NCBI RefSeq assembly: GCF_000760295.1
Contig: NZ_JNBA01000018.1
Location: 1-58,446 of the forward strand
From: Prochlorococcus sp. MIT 0701
GTDB taxonomy: Bacteria > Cyanobacteriota > Cyanobacteriia > PCC-6307 > Cyanobiaceae
Length of the DNA: 58,446 nt
Direction of reading: 5' to 3'
Position 1 is the first letter of the stretch. Every line of letters starts with the position of its first letter. Under the pieces are notes generated by a model. It worked only from the letters and a program-made list of their open reading frames with translations. It was not told the origin of the DNA and ran no database searches. Of this stretch, positions 7,683 through 16,951 are shown piece by piece. The position numbers and the translations under genes were made by a program.

Positions 7683-8265
7683 TAAACGACGAATCTCGAC
7701 GATCGCAGTCGAGGAAGAGCGAGAGAATAGATAGTTTGTTGTTACCTTCATGCCTCGTAGCGGGCTTTTCAGCTCGTCGGGTTTCTTGTCCAACGCGTTG
7801 AACAACTCAGAGAGGGTACTGCCTTGGTAGCAAGATCTATCACGCAGAAATCAATATAAAGGTTGCAGTGTTATTTACTTTCAAACACTGAGGCTGTAAG
7901 ACATCACTTCCAATGCAAGACTTCCTTGCATATAAGACAATGCAGAAACAAGCTAACTAAAAATTTCTAGACGTCCTAAATCATAAGCAATGCCATAGTC
8001 TCAGAGGCATTAATAATTCTTTGTTTTTTTCACATCAGGTCAAACGAAGCCACACTATGATTTATTTAAAAATAACACTACGATTTTGCCAAAGGCAAAT
8101 CATAGGTAGATCATTTAAGTATTTATAAATAGAGCAACGAATAGCCACAAATCACCCAAATAGACCTTGCTGGCTTCGATAAAGGGGTGACGCTTTCGTC
8201 GGGCTATTCCGCCGACTAGAGGCGCGGATAGATTGGAGGGATAGTCATCATTGTAGCCCTGTTAG
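7683..8265. other. Intergenic region downstream of the RTX gene
   Basis: No gene seen. A perfect 6-bp stem CTCGAC/GTCGAG at about 7695-7713 sits just after the RTX stop, without a T tract. The rest is AT-rich. Confidence 0.5.
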
Positions 8266-8340
8266 GCCAGGGGTTCTCAAGGAAGTCTGGCGTACTCATA
8301 ACCCAAAGGGTGGAAGTTCAAATCTCCCCCCTCGGCACCA
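8266..8340 (+). tRNA. Degenerate tRNA-Met(CAT)-like sequence
   Basis: The acceptor strands GCCAGGG and CCTCGGC pair at 6 of 7 positions (one by wobble). The anticodon-loop sequence CTCATAA, the T loop TTCAAAT and a terminal ACCA are present, so the 3' half resembles an initiator tRNA. But the D arm and anticodon stem do not form and the T stem carries a mismatch, so it is probably a tRNA pseudogene or a duplicated 3' end left by integration of a mobile element rather than a working tRNA. Confidence 0.4.
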
Positions 8341-8728
8341 AATCAAAAGCCCCGGGAGATCGTTTTTTCATACAAAGGTCGTTCGGAAATGAACAAGAGA
8401 GGCCAAACTGTCCGATTTACGCGTATTTGCACACACTTGTAGCATATCAACAACATTGACTGTTCTTGCGCTGAAAACTCAAAAGGAGCTGCAACGGTTT
8501 CCTGATCTTGGAGTTCATAGGCACACCTACTTGAAGTAGACGCAGGCAATACGGAAGGAAGCGATATGCGAAAGGTTCGATCACTTCGGCTCAAAAGAAA
8601 GCCCCCCCAAAGTTCCAGAACTTCCTGATGAAATTTAGGCAAAACTAAAACTTGAGCACCTCGAAAAGCTTTTTAACTACTAGTCCACTCCCATCTTCTG
8701 CACAACCTTGGTCTGATGCAACGTGAAC
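8341..8728. other. Intergenic region
   Basis: A 99-codon minus-strand frame (8343-8642) exists but lacks recognisable protein character. I see no supported gene here. Confidence 0.4.
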
Positions 8729-9379
8729 TCACCCAACCCAGCCAGTCAGGTGGGAGGCAGCCTTGGAACGCACCAAACTGCGAGCAGCCGGCAATGCCGG
8801 TTCAAGGCACTTACTAGAGAAAGGCGGTAATGCACGGCTGCGCAGCCAGCTTCCCCAGCGGAATTCGTGATAAGGGATCAATGGTTCAGGGCGTATCAGC
8901 CCTTCGCTTTTGAGCTTCCAAGCCAGGCTTCGGTAGGGGTCGTCCTCCAGCTGTGACAAGGTCTTGGGTAAAGCCTGCTGAGAAAGGGGGCCATGGCCAC
9001 GTCCGTTGTAGAGATACAACCAACCACGTTCGGCCAAAAGGCGAAGGCTCTCCAAATCATCTTCAGCTGGACAATTTTCGATCAGATATCCGTAGGTGGT
9101 GGCGTCTTGGTCAAGATCCAATAGTGCTCGTAGACGGTGATGACGATCAATCATCCAGAGTGAGCCTGAACGATTGCGTACAAGAGGGACGGGCTTGCCC
9201 TTCAAATACTTCTTGTGTTCCTTAGGGCTTTGTCCACGGAAATCGAGCTGGCGACTCATGACTTCCGCTAAGCCCACGCACCACTGGGTGGGCTGGAGTT
9301 GAGACACGGAAACCTCAAAAAGCTCAAAGCCTTCGTTAGCACTGGGGATCCGCTTATAGCTGGGGAGATGAAAGGACAA
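8729..9379 (-). CDS. ParB-like nuclease-domain protein
   Basis: 216 residues. The N-terminal half has the ParB/sulfiredoxin-like fold pattern: a V-x-x-L-x-P-T-Q-x-x-V segment near residues 24-36 and a D-R-H-H-R-L-R-A-L box near 78-87, the conserved phosphate-binding patch of ParB-like proteins (usually E/D-G-x-HR). Too short and lacking the HTH and dimer domains for a chromosome-partition ParB; small stand-alone ParB-like (ParBc_2) proteins of this size act as nucleotide-binding proteins of unknown role. The C-terminus is rich in Trp, Arg and Leu. Single gene; ATG at 9379. Confidence 0.7.
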   Translation of the reverse strand: MSFHLPSYKRIPSANEGFELFEVSVSQLQPTQWCVGLAEVMSRQLDFRGQSPKEHKKYLKGKPVPLVRNRSGSLWMIDRHHRLRALLDLDQDATTYGYLIENCPAEDDLESLRLLAERGWLYLYNGRGHGPLSQQALPKTLSQLEDDPYRSLAWKLKSEGLIRPEPLIPYHEFRWGSWLRSRALPPFSSKCLEPALPAARSLVRSKAASHLTGWVG

Positions 9380-9742
9380 ACACCAAAGGCAGATGCCATC
9401 ATCCTGACAAAGCCATAAAAAAACGCCTCTGGACTTAATCAGCGAGGCAGACCAGAAGCTCTCAGGCTGAGTAAGTGAGATGACAGTGACTTAAGCATCT
9501 TGTGTTGGCACAAATGATAAAAACCGGTATGTGGAATGGTGTTGGAGATGGATACATTGCTAATTCAATTATAGCTAGTCAATGCTTGTATTCCCATCCC
9601 TTAGCAGGAGTCTTATTTATTTTTAGCCGTGAAATTAAGCGTGTAGAATAGATATACAGAATATTAATAATGATTAGAAAGTTCTTTCTATTGAAAAACG
9701 ACTATCCAAAGTGAAGCGTAATTTTCAGTTTTAGGATCAAGC
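9380..9742. other. Intergenic region with minus-strand terminator
   Basis: No protein gene seen. About 9416-9444 read on the minus strand gives GCCTC...GAGGC followed by seven T residues, a terminator upstream of the ParB-like gene; the transcript it would stop starts somewhere in 9450-9740. Confidence 0.45.
9416..9444 (-). terminator. Rho-independent terminator, minus strand
   Basis: On the minus strand a short stem (GCCTC with GAGGC, 14-nt loop) is followed by GTTTTTTTAT. It separates transcription of the HIT gene or a small RNA from the downstream ParB-like gene. Confidence 0.5.
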
Positions 9743-10198
9743 CTAGAGTTCGAATGATTGCGCAAGAAGTCGAGCCTGTTTGACAAATTCAGCAATCTGG
9801 ATTGGTGCAACTGCTGCTCGCTGCCCATTACTGACTGCACGGTAATGATCGGCAACGGCCCAAGCAGTTGTATTAAGATCAAGCTGGAAGCGTGGGATCA
9901 GATGCAAATGCAAATGATGAGCTCCTTCTCCAAAAGCAATGGCATAAACCCTGTCGCATTTGGTAAGCCGTTGTACAAGCCCACTACCAATTTGAATTGC
10001 CTTCCCCCAAGATGCTGCTTCATCGGCTTGGAAATCAATAGGTCCTGTCAAGTGACGACGTGAATCGAGCAGTAGCCAACCAAGCAAAGGAGCTGGTGCT
10101 GGATGATGGCGAAAAACCCAATGAGTTGTGCGTACAATTTCATAGTTAAATTGATCACTAGTGCTGCGATGGTGGTCACAGACTCCACAATTTTGCAT
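9743..10198 (-). CDS. HIT-family (histidine triad) protein
   Basis: 151 residues. The histidine-triad active site HLHLHLIP (His at 95, 97 and 99) is clear, with the preceding G-E-x-A-H typical of the family. HIT proteins are nucleotide hydrolases or transferases acting on dinucleoside polyphosphates or AMP-linked compounds. An N-terminal CxxC (Cys4, Cys7) followed by His resembles the zinc site seen in some HIT hydrolases. Length is normal for the family. Cytosolic, monocistronic; exact substrate cannot be read from sequence. Confidence 0.85.
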   Translation of the reverse strand: MQNCGVCDHHRSTSDQFNYEIVRTTHWVFRHHPAPAPLLGWLLLDSRRHLTGPIDFQADEAASWGKAIQIGSGLVQRLTKCDRVYAIAFGEGAHHLHLHLIPRFQLDLNTTAWAVADHYRAVSNGQRAAVAPIQIAEFVKQARLLAQSFEL

Positions 10199-10493
10199 GA
10201 GTTGAATGGAATACTGTTTTTTTTAATGGCACAAGTTCAGGACGAGGCCAGCTGATATAAAGAAAGGAATCTTACAGTTGTCTATGCACTATAAAAAAGT
10301 CGCAACAGAGGTAGACCTCCTGATAATTGCTCTGCAATGGATCATCACCATTGTGGATCACATCCTCAACATAAGCTTTCTGAACAGAACCATGGGCCTG
10401 ATCACAACAAATGCCTTTAGACAACTGAAGCTAAACAGGGATATCGTCCACGCAAAAGTCTGAAGGTATTTCGCTCTTGTCTATAGAGCTGAG
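10199..10493. other. Intergenic region
   Basis: Short open frames here (for example 10278-10463) lack any feature separating them from chance. No gene is supported. Confidence 0.4.
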
Positions 10494-10688
10494 ATGCAAT
10501 GCAAAGAAACAAACCAGTACAAGCCCCACTCCATCGACTGGGTCTGTGATTGGCCTCTAGATCAATGGGGTGAGACGATGTTCCCCCTGAACGACGGGAT
10601 ACGTGGCAGTGATTTTGGATTGGAAACAACCCAGGAGGTTCTCATCGCTGGCCAGGCCTCACTTCAAGAGATGCAAGCAGTGAACTAA
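10494..10688 (+). CDS. Small hypothetical protein (64 aa), doubtful
   Basis: Open frame with a protein-like second half (acidic, Leu/Gln-rich, possibly helical: TTQEVLIAGQASLQEMQ). An ATG at 10578 would give a 36-residue product. Overlaps weaker minus-strand frames. Not recognised; included because composition is better than the alternatives. Confidence 0.28.
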   Translation: MQCKETNQYKPHSIDWVCDWPLDQWGETMFPLNDGIRGSDFGLETTQEVLIAGQASLQEMQAVN

Positions 10689-10816
10689 CAGCAGAACAAC
10701 GTTCTGGGGAGGGAGTTAGAGCCCTGGATGCGCTGCTATTGCCCAAACCAAAGGAGCAGAACCGGCAACAATTGCGCTCAGTAGTTGGGCAATGATAAGA
10801 ACGACCTGCTTTGAAC

Positions 10817-11125
10817 TCATAACAAGGGCCTGCTGGTTCTGGGCAATTCAGGCTCACAGGGATCCGGGCACTCGCACGTTTCGACTTCACCGCATCCAGA
10901 GCAATAAATCTCGCCGAAGGTCTCCTCGCTGTTGCTGGCTTCAATTTCGCCAATATTGGTTTTGTCTAGAGGTGGCGCAAAATCCAGGCCACTAAGCAAC
11001 TCCCGAACAATCAGCCGAAGTTCTTCTGGATCATCAGTAATGTCAACCCGAGCCTGCGCACCTTCTACTGCTAGAAGCCTCATGGCTGGAAGTTGCTCAG
11101 ATCGTTCTGACATTGGGAGCCCCAT
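10817..11125 (-). CDS. Cys-rich small hypothetical protein
   Basis: 102 residues, or 98 from the in-frame ATG at 11113. The middle is acidic and helical (DDPEELRLIVRELLSGLDF); the C-terminal third carries a Cys cluster, C-x-x-C-G...C-x-C-x-x-x-C, likely a small metal site, followed by a Pro-rich tail. No known family recognised. Its upstream region (about 11133-11150) has a TGATAATTATTA-like imperfect palindrome that resembles, without matching fully, Zur-type boxes. Confidence 0.5.
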   Translation of the reverse strand: MGLPMSERSEQLPAMRLLAVEGAQARVDITDDPEELRLIVRELLSGLDFAPPLDKTNIGEIEASNSEETFGEIYCSGCGEVETCECPDPCEPELPRTSRPLL

Positions 11126-11650
11126 TGCCTGAGGTGAGATTGATAATTATTAGTAGTAATAGAGACCTGAGCAAGAACTAGTGGGGACTGTGAGCATCTG
11201 AACACTTGACACACTCCTCTGAAAGCATGCTTAAGGTTGCTAGTGGATATGGATCGTTATCAAGAAAAATTGGCTGATATGCAATCAGAAAACTCGAAAG
11301 AGTCTGCACAGTAGACCTAAAAGACTTGAATGTTTTCAGATTCGGTCATGGTAAATCTAGGCATGAAGAGATTCAGTACCATATTTTCGCTCTCGCCGAA
11401 CCACTTCAATGATGACTGAGGGTCAATAAAAAGATGCTAATTCAACAGCCTAGTCATGGACTAATGCATAAAGATTGCAGTGAAGAAGGCTAAGCAATCA
11501 AATTGCACACAGTTTTTTTTGCCTTGGATACACAAAAACCGGCAATTCAATGGTCTATGGGCAAGAATTTGACAATCTAGGCTGGATATCGGTTATACTG
11601 TAGATATTGCCCTCTCTTTGAGGGGGGTTGCTTTTATCCATGTATGAGTC
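11126..11650. other. Intergenic region with a promoter near its right end
   Basis: No gene seen between the Cys-rich protein and the 101-residue hypothetical. A promoter-like pair and a hairpin at the right end are listed separately. Confidence 0.5.
11569..11599 (+). promoter_or_regulatory. Sigma70-type promoter candidate
   Basis: TTGACA at 11569-11574 and TATACT at 11594-11599 are near-consensus -35 and -10 boxes, but the 19-bp spacing is longer than the preferred 17. It points at the 101-residue gene at 11651. The start region just downstream contains CCCTC-TCTTT-GAGGG and a GCTTTT stretch, which could act as an early terminator or attenuator. Confidence 0.45.
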
Positions 11651-11956
11651 ATGACTGTAACCAAGTCCGGCCCAGCCAATAAAAACAGCATACGCAAAGT
11701 TCAGCTTATACCCAGAAGCTCTCATTCAGAGCAGGTGAGACTGGTGAATACAAGCCTTCCAGGCATAAAAGTAATCGCAAGGAAGGATCTTTGGAACGAC
11801 TTTAGGAATCGATTAAAAATAAACAATTATGAAATTGGCTTATTAGCAAGCGATCTAAATAAACTAGCCAAAAAAATTCAACCAGTAATTATCAATATAA
11901 TTGATACTGTAGAGGGCATCATTAGAAGCTTCAGAAAAGCCCTTCATATGGACTGA
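11651..11956 (+). CDS. Hypothetical protein (101 aa)
   Basis: Basic N-terminal half and helical, hydrophobic-patterned C-terminal half (LNKLAKKIQPVIINIIDTVE). No signal peptide, no known motif. Preceded by a near-consensus promoter about 50-80 bp upstream, which supports expression. No family recognised; next gene is more than 800 bp away. Confidence 0.45.
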   Translation: MTVTKSGPANKNSIRKVQLIPRSSHSEQVRLVNTSLPGIKVIARKDLWNDFRNRLKINNYEIGLLASDLNKLAKKIQPVIINIIDTVEGIIRSFRKALHMD

Positions 11957-12766
11957 ATATAGCGGAAGCTTGTATTGATACTGTTAACATAAGATATCTA
12001 AACCGATAATATGCTTAGAAGACCATTGTGCAGCAAAACCACTCAAACCAACCATGATATGAAAAAGTAGATTTATACGAGCTGAATAAAGTTGGTATAT
12101 CAGATCATTATCATAAATAGATGGAGACTAATCATTACATCGCAAGCAGAAGCTACAGACACCTAGACATGGGAGAGTCTGGTCTATCTATTCCGTGTCC
12201 AAGACAAGTCGCCAAGGTGTGAAGCTTATTGTCTTGTGGAATAGAAAACAATCATAAGCAGCTGGAACACCTAGCTAGACAATTACGGAAGGATTAGACA
12301 TTGGAATTAAAGCACTAGTCATCGATGGCTACCAGATAGACACTGATGAGATCATCAAGAGAAAGATCAGCATTGTTAAATACGGGTGATTCACGCATAA
12401 GCGGGTACTGAGCAATGTCTACCTATATCGCAGTTTCGTAGGCCTATTGCTTCAATAGAAATTCATTTAAAGCAAGTGCTAACAGGGCTTGACCAACTAA
12501 TAGGACGAGAACAATGATCAGCGCATAGAATATCTAAATAAGGTGGTCTTTCATTGGCTAAATCTTCACCTGCACAACGGAAAGGAATGTTATATTACAA
12601 ATAAGAAAAACGAATGAATCACTCAAAGTTGCAACATCCCAACAAACTCAAAAAAGCTGTTGCCGCAAGGTGACTGGACGCTATAGCCGATCCAATCAGA
12701 TCTAGCGTCAAGACAACAAGCATTGGTTGACCAATGAGTTATAATAGTATAAATTTGCATTTAGTA
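11957..12766. other. Gene-poor AT-rich region
   Basis: Short coding-like runs interrupted by stops occur, such as GIKALVIDGYQIDTDEIIKR near 12300-12360 and a 37-codon run near 12510-12615. They look like eroded gene fragments, perhaps of a transposase, but I cannot assign a family. Confidence 0.35.
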
Positions 12767-12895
12767 ATGGGTAAGACCAAGCAACATAAAAAGCTCGTAA
12801 GGCTGGCAGAGAAAGCCGAGCTATGCGCCACACGAGAAGAAGCTCAAAAGCTCATACGCAAAGCCGAAAAGGCGCACGCAAAGCTAGAAGCATAG
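12767..12895 (+). CDS. Small highly basic helical protein (42 aa)
   Basis: ATG 12767 to TAG 12895. Composition is strongly biased to Lys, Ala, Glu, Arg and Leu with a heptad-like pattern (LVRLAEKAEL...EEAQKLIRKAEKAHAKLEA), predicting one amphipathic helix. The frame is GC-richer than its AT-rich surroundings, which supports coding. It could bind nucleic acid or be a short coiled coil; function unknown. Confidence 0.5.
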   Translation: MGKTKQHKKLVRLAEKAELCATREEAQKLIRKAEKAHAKLEA

Positions 12896-14287
12896 AAGCT
12901 CATTGCGCTTTGATCTAGAGCTGTATATGTGACTTGCCTATGCTGCCAACCACTGCTACTCCACAATCTGTCGATAATAGGATTGCTTAATGCTCCATAA
13001 CGGAGCAAGTTGATATCTACGTAAACGTGTTGTCTAATCAGAAATTATTCTGCAGGGAAACACAATCAGCAAAACCTTTGCATAGACACTACAGACACAT
13101 TCCTATAGGTCATCAATGAGTCAAGAGGGAGTTTAGTTGTGGAATAAGTCACAAATATAACTCTGGAATATATGGTATGTCACGGTACGTTTTCGAAACT
13201 ATCGCGTCTCGGAGGATAAGTACTATCACTGGCTTTGAATGTTGCCAGATAGAGCAAAGAAACTATCAATGAAATTGCTGCTCCTGTTGCTAAGAAATAA
13301 GTGAGCATCTGCATCAGATCAACGATCTCTAGGTAGTCGGACGCTACATCCAAGCAACCGCAAGAGTCTTCATTCCGTTGTCTTTCTCATTGATAATCGG
13401 CATTCAATCATCCGAAATTAGCTTTCAAGGCTCAATGGTTATCAACGAGAGGCTAGGAATGCAGCGAGAACAAGCCAAAAAATACGTAAAAATATATACA
13501 CACTAACACAATAGGGAATGATATGGTCTATTAGGAAATTGATTATGGAGGGGCGAGTGGAAAAGCACGCTGAGATGTTAAAGCTTGAATAGAGAACGTT
13601 CTTTAGTAATAAACAATCGGTGAGACTTAGCCGATCGTATAGAGCATAAAGAATAGAAGAATATAATACGAAAAAGCCATGAAAGGAGAATCACAGAACT
13701 GATGATCAGTCATAAGCAAGAAGTAACGCATAGCTGAACATCATAATTCATTTAGACATCGCATTCTGACTTCAGAAGTGGATTGTATATGTTTATATTT
13801 GAATCATGAGAAGAGTATCTAGGATACAAGGATTATTATTAAAATTAACGGCCATCATGGAAAGTCAATAATCAATAAAGGAGCCAAAAGGATGGTAAAC
13901 ATAAGAAAGGTGAAACCATCTGAATGATATTAACTGAAACTAGTCGAGGAATATGACTACTGCGAGTCAAAGTATGATATTGAGATGCATTTGACTGCAT
14001 TAAAGCAATAAATTAATACATTAACTGCTAGGATTTAAATTAATAGACAATGCAGTTGAGTGAGGTACAATTATCTAAGTCTTCCAGAATTTGCAAATGA
14101 TTAATATCATTTTTTATGTCCATGTAAATGCTAAAGCAAAATTATTCCTGCCAAATCCAGCAAAAATGAAAGAGCACCAACAATATCGTCTACACTAGTG
14201 TCAAAGGCTAACCCCATCGGCCTAAAAACTAACAATCAACGATTAGCAACCATGCTTTCAAACCCCAAGAATTCTTAGTTCAATCCA
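12896..14287. other. Long stretch without a visible gene
   Basis: About 1.4 kb of AT-rich sequence with stops in all frames and no convincing RNA structure. May be decayed coding sequence; nothing identifiable remains. Confidence 0.5.
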
Positions 14288-14572
14288 ATGACAACAATTC
14301 ACGTTCTCGACAATTTAGAGCCTTTCCTTAACACTGTTGGGCGTATCTACGAAGTAGGTGGCGGAATTATTACTGTTTTAGCGATCCTTTGGTTTCTAAA
14401 CTTCGTTGCAGGACTAATTCGTAACACATATTCCGCTGGGCACTCATTGGGTAAATTTTACAGATCATATATCCATCGCTATTTAAAGACTATAGTTGTC
14501 GCGCTCCTATCTGTCATAACTAAGAAAGTCACCAATTCATCTGATTCCACAAAAGAAACCATCAAAGCGTAG
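14288..14572 (+). CDS. Single-pass membrane hypothetical protein (94 aa)
   Basis: One clear membrane helix at about residues 25-45 (GGIITVLAILWFLNFVAGLI), preceded by an acidic amphipathic stretch and followed by a basic, Tyr-rich region and a second weakly hydrophobic segment at about 68-78. The pattern looks like a conserved cyanobacterial small membrane protein but I do not recognise a family. Good ATG; isolated gene. Confidence 0.6.
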   Translation: MTTIHVLDNLEPFLNTVGRIYEVGGGIITVLAILWFLNFVAGLIRNTYSAGHSLGKFYRSYIHRYLKTIVVALLSVITKKVTNSSDSTKETIKA

Positions 14573-15054
14573 TCTGTGTTAATAAAAACGAGAGTAAGCA
14601 TGCTAGTTTCACAATAGGTTTAAGCAAGATCAGGAAGGGTGGCAAATCATCTAAGAACCATCAGGGATATCTCTTTAGATAGTAAATAGAAAGTGTCACA
14701 TAACCAAAATCAGCAAGAAACTCTTCAAGGGAATGAATAAATCTATTGAGGTAGTTTATTGGCTGACACAAAATAAATAAGGCTAATTGAAAAAATAATA
14801 AGCTGAAGAAATGAATAATAATACGAGAGGCGATGTGTGAACTAAATGTCTTGCCTATCTCGAGAAAAAAACATTTAATTATGCCGACATCAAATGAAAT
14901 AACTTGAAGCCTGTTGTAATCAAATAAGATCAAGATCAGGAAGAGAAAACAAAAAGAAAAAGATCAATATTTGAAAAACAGTAGACATTTGCATTAATCG
15001 CTCAAAAGTCACCTCTATTCATACTATTTTATTTGCTAAGACATTCGGATATCA
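14573..15054. other. Intergenic region
   Basis: A 90-codon minus-strand frame (14661-14933) is hydrophobic because the DNA is AT-rich; I see no good evidence for a gene. Confidence 0.4.
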
Positions 15055-15498
15055 ATGTTGTTCTCAGTCCTGGTCATACTCCACATCCTTGCAGCTACGG
15101 TTTGGACAGGAGGACAGTTGCTTTTAAATCTAAGGGTCTTACCAGATGCTCTCAAAGAAAAAAGTGTGGCTCAGGTGCGATCATTTGAAAAGATGTTCGA
15201 GCCTTTAAGGGTAACATCACTAGCCATTCAAGTCATAAGCGGTCTCTGGTTAACATGGATCTATCTACCAGGAGGCCGAGGACTTTTTTCATTTCAGACA
15301 CCAATTACATCCCTACTAACAACAAAGTTGATCCTATTGGCTGTCGCCTTTGCATTGGCTCTCCATGCACAAATAAGACTCATTCCTAATCTCAACGACG
15401 ACAACCTTATTGAATTATCTTGGCATATTCGTAGCATTACAACAGTATCAATTGCCTTTGTGATTGTCGGTGCTGGTATCAGATTAGGAGGATTTTGA
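15055..15498 (+). CDS. CopD-like four-helix membrane protein
   Basis: 147 residues, four membrane helices. The opening VLHILAATVWTGG-like segment (here VLVILHILAATVWTGGQLLL) with a His in helix 1 and further His at about residues 103 and 123 matches the copper-resistance CopD/YebZ-like and related small haem or copper membrane domains. Function in metal or haem handling is family-based inference; no CopC or other copper gene lies beside it. ATG 15055. Confidence 0.65.
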   Translation: MLFSVLVILHILAATVWTGGQLLLNLRVLPDALKEKSVAQVRSFEKMFEPLRVTSLAIQVISGLWLTWIYLPGGRGLFSFQTPITSLLTTKLILLAVAFALALHAQIRLIPNLNDDNLIELSWHIRSITTVSIAFVIVGAGIRLGGF

Positions 15499-15600
15499 AT
15501 TGACGAAGATTATAAATGATTCCATATATCAATGCTAGTATTTGGCTATCCCATCAAACATTAAGGCTAGATAGTAGTTGTCTAAGGGAACCTCTAGGAG

Positions 15601-15798
15601 ATGATATATCCTACCTTCTGTTACAAGTTACTGGCTAGAACTGAAAAAGCATGTGTTGATAGAGCTGTCACAACCATTTGTCATCACAAAATGGTATTGA
15701 ATAAATGCCTTTACTTTTCAGCTAGAACTGTCACATTCGCCCATGAATGTATTGACATTATTGAGAATCAATTGCCAACCCAACAATTGCAAAGTTAA
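15601..15798 (+). CDS. Small hypothetical protein (65 aa), doubtful
   Basis: Contains five Cys and several His. The composition is compatible with a small metal-binding protein, but no motif is recognised and the frame may be chance. Confidence 0.25.
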   Translation: MIYPTFCYKLLARTEKACVDRAVTTICHHKMVLNKCLYFSARTVTFAHECIDIIENQLPTQQLQS

Positions 15799-15822
15799 AT
15801 TCCCATTACCTAATCCCTGCAG

Positions 15823-15993
15823 ATGACTTCACAATTGCTAGACATGGAACTTGCTGAGCTTTTCCCGTGGACAATTCATACCCGCTGGCTTGAGGGCCCT
15901 CCATGCATGTGTGAAGAGTGCCTGCAAGCTCGCCGAGAAGTACGTAAGAGTGAAGTTGGATGGGTTCGTCAACACCAACTATTTGACCGATAA
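15823..15993 (+). CDS. Small Cys-motif protein (56 aa)
   Basis: ATG 15823 to TAA 15993. Acidic amphipathic N-terminus (LDMELAELFPWTIHTRWLEG), then PPCMCEECLQARR with C-x-C-x-x-C, then a basic Trp/Arg segment. Protein-like composition and a well-placed Cys cluster make this a better gene than the minus-strand frame over it. Probably a picocyanobacterial small conserved protein with a possible metal site; function unknown. Confidence 0.6.
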   Translation: MTSQLLDMELAELFPWTIHTRWLEGPPCMCEECLQARREVRKSEVGWVRQHQLFDR

Positions 15994-16252
15994 GCAAGGA
16001 TTAGACTAAGAGCATCAATTAATAACTGACCTGATAAAGAGATATATTTAGGCACGTCAATAATACTCTAATTATATAATTAGGAAGATCCATTAACCAT
16101 TGGTGTATTGCATAAACTTAGTTATTAATATTTTAACCATAGAGGTTAGACTCGTATGGCTAATGGAGAAAAAGTAATATCATAAGGATATTAATCACTT
16201 AAAAAAGGGTCTTGCATTAAAGTAAAGCTATTAACTATTGATCAATATTTTT
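15994..16252. other. Intergenic region
   Basis: AT-rich, no gene seen. Confidence 0.5.
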
Positions 16253-16459
16253 TCACTCTAATAAAGCTGATGGGACCGAAGCCTCCTTATGCACTGGTTT
16301 TACGCCTCGGCCAAGGCAAAGCAAACAAGTGTGGTACGTAACAGGTGAAGACTTCAAATAGCCAGCACCACCACAACGTAAGCAATCAGATGAACTTCTA
16401 CTATGAGGGGGTTTGAGTAAGCGAGCTTCTGTCTTGTGGGAGGTTTTGAGTGATGTCAT
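16253..16459 (-). CDS. Small zinc-ribbon protein with DnaJ-like CxxCxGxG motifs
   Basis: 68 residues from ATG 16459 (the frame stays open to 16537, but the shorter start fits better with the MTS...RLLKPPH opening). Two half-sites, CLRCGGAGYL and CLLCLGRG, separated by about 12 residues, match one zinc centre of DnaJ-type zinc fingers. Likely binds one zinc ion; such small proteins occur throughout marine picocyanobacteria. No J domain or chaperone gene nearby. Role unknown. Confidence 0.6.
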   Translation of the reverse strand: MTSLKTSHKTEARLLKPPHSRSSSDCLRCGGAGYLKSSPVTYHTCLLCLGRGVKPVHKEASVPSALLE

Positions 16460-16759
16460 AATTGTTCTTTCTGTGAACAGGATTCCAAGGCCCTTGACAT
16501 TGGCTTGCTCACCATCACAGGCCAAGCACCACGACACAAGCCCTAATTGGGGTGATCTTCACCAATAGACTTGGATTAGATCCTCAGCAGACAAGAGTCA
16601 TTATTGCCTTAGGCATTTGGCAAAATCCCTTTTAAGCGGTGCAAATAGTGATGACTGCGACTAATGCCAATATATTGGTGTTATGCATGTGAAGCAAAAA
16701 ACAGAAAAACTATTAAACTTGTGGTAAGGATCCCATCACTATTGCCAAAAGCCATCAAC

Positions 16760-16951
16760 ATGAAACTCCCGGCAAAAACTGCCCTGACAGCTGGAACAGC
16801 AACAGCTGTGATCATAGTTCTGCCTTACATAGTAAATCTGATGCTTACAGTGCTTCCAGGATTACTAGGAGCATTTGCCAGCGTAGTAATACCTATTTTA
16901 ACTGCCGCGGGGCTTGCCTGGCTAATCACCTACATCTGGACAAATCAGTAA
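16760..16951 (+). CDS. Small two-helix membrane protein (63 aa)
   Basis: From ATG 16760 (an upstream ATG at 16664 would add a Cys-containing N-terminus with poorer composition) the product is almost wholly hydrophobic: AVIIVLPYIVNLMLTVLPGL and a second helix ending LAWLITYIW. No family recognised. Probably in the inner or thylakoid membrane. Confidence 0.5.
   Translation: MKLPAKTALTAGTATAVIIVLPYIVNLMLTVLPGLLGAFASVVIPILTAAGLAWLITYIWTNQ

Noticed and set aside
8266-8340. A functional tRNA-Met
   Set aside because: The D arm and anticodon stem do not pair, so a working cloverleaf is not formed.
8343-8642. 99-codon minus-strand frame
   Set aside because: No motif, no family resemblance, and it starts beside the tRNA-like relic; could be chance.
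12170-12620. Transposase gene
   Set aside because: Only short, stop-broken coding-like fragments; no recognisable catalytic motif or terminal inverted repeats.
14661-14933. 90-codon hydrophobic minus-strand frame
   Set aside because: Hydrophobicity follows from AT-rich DNA; no start context or conserved pattern.
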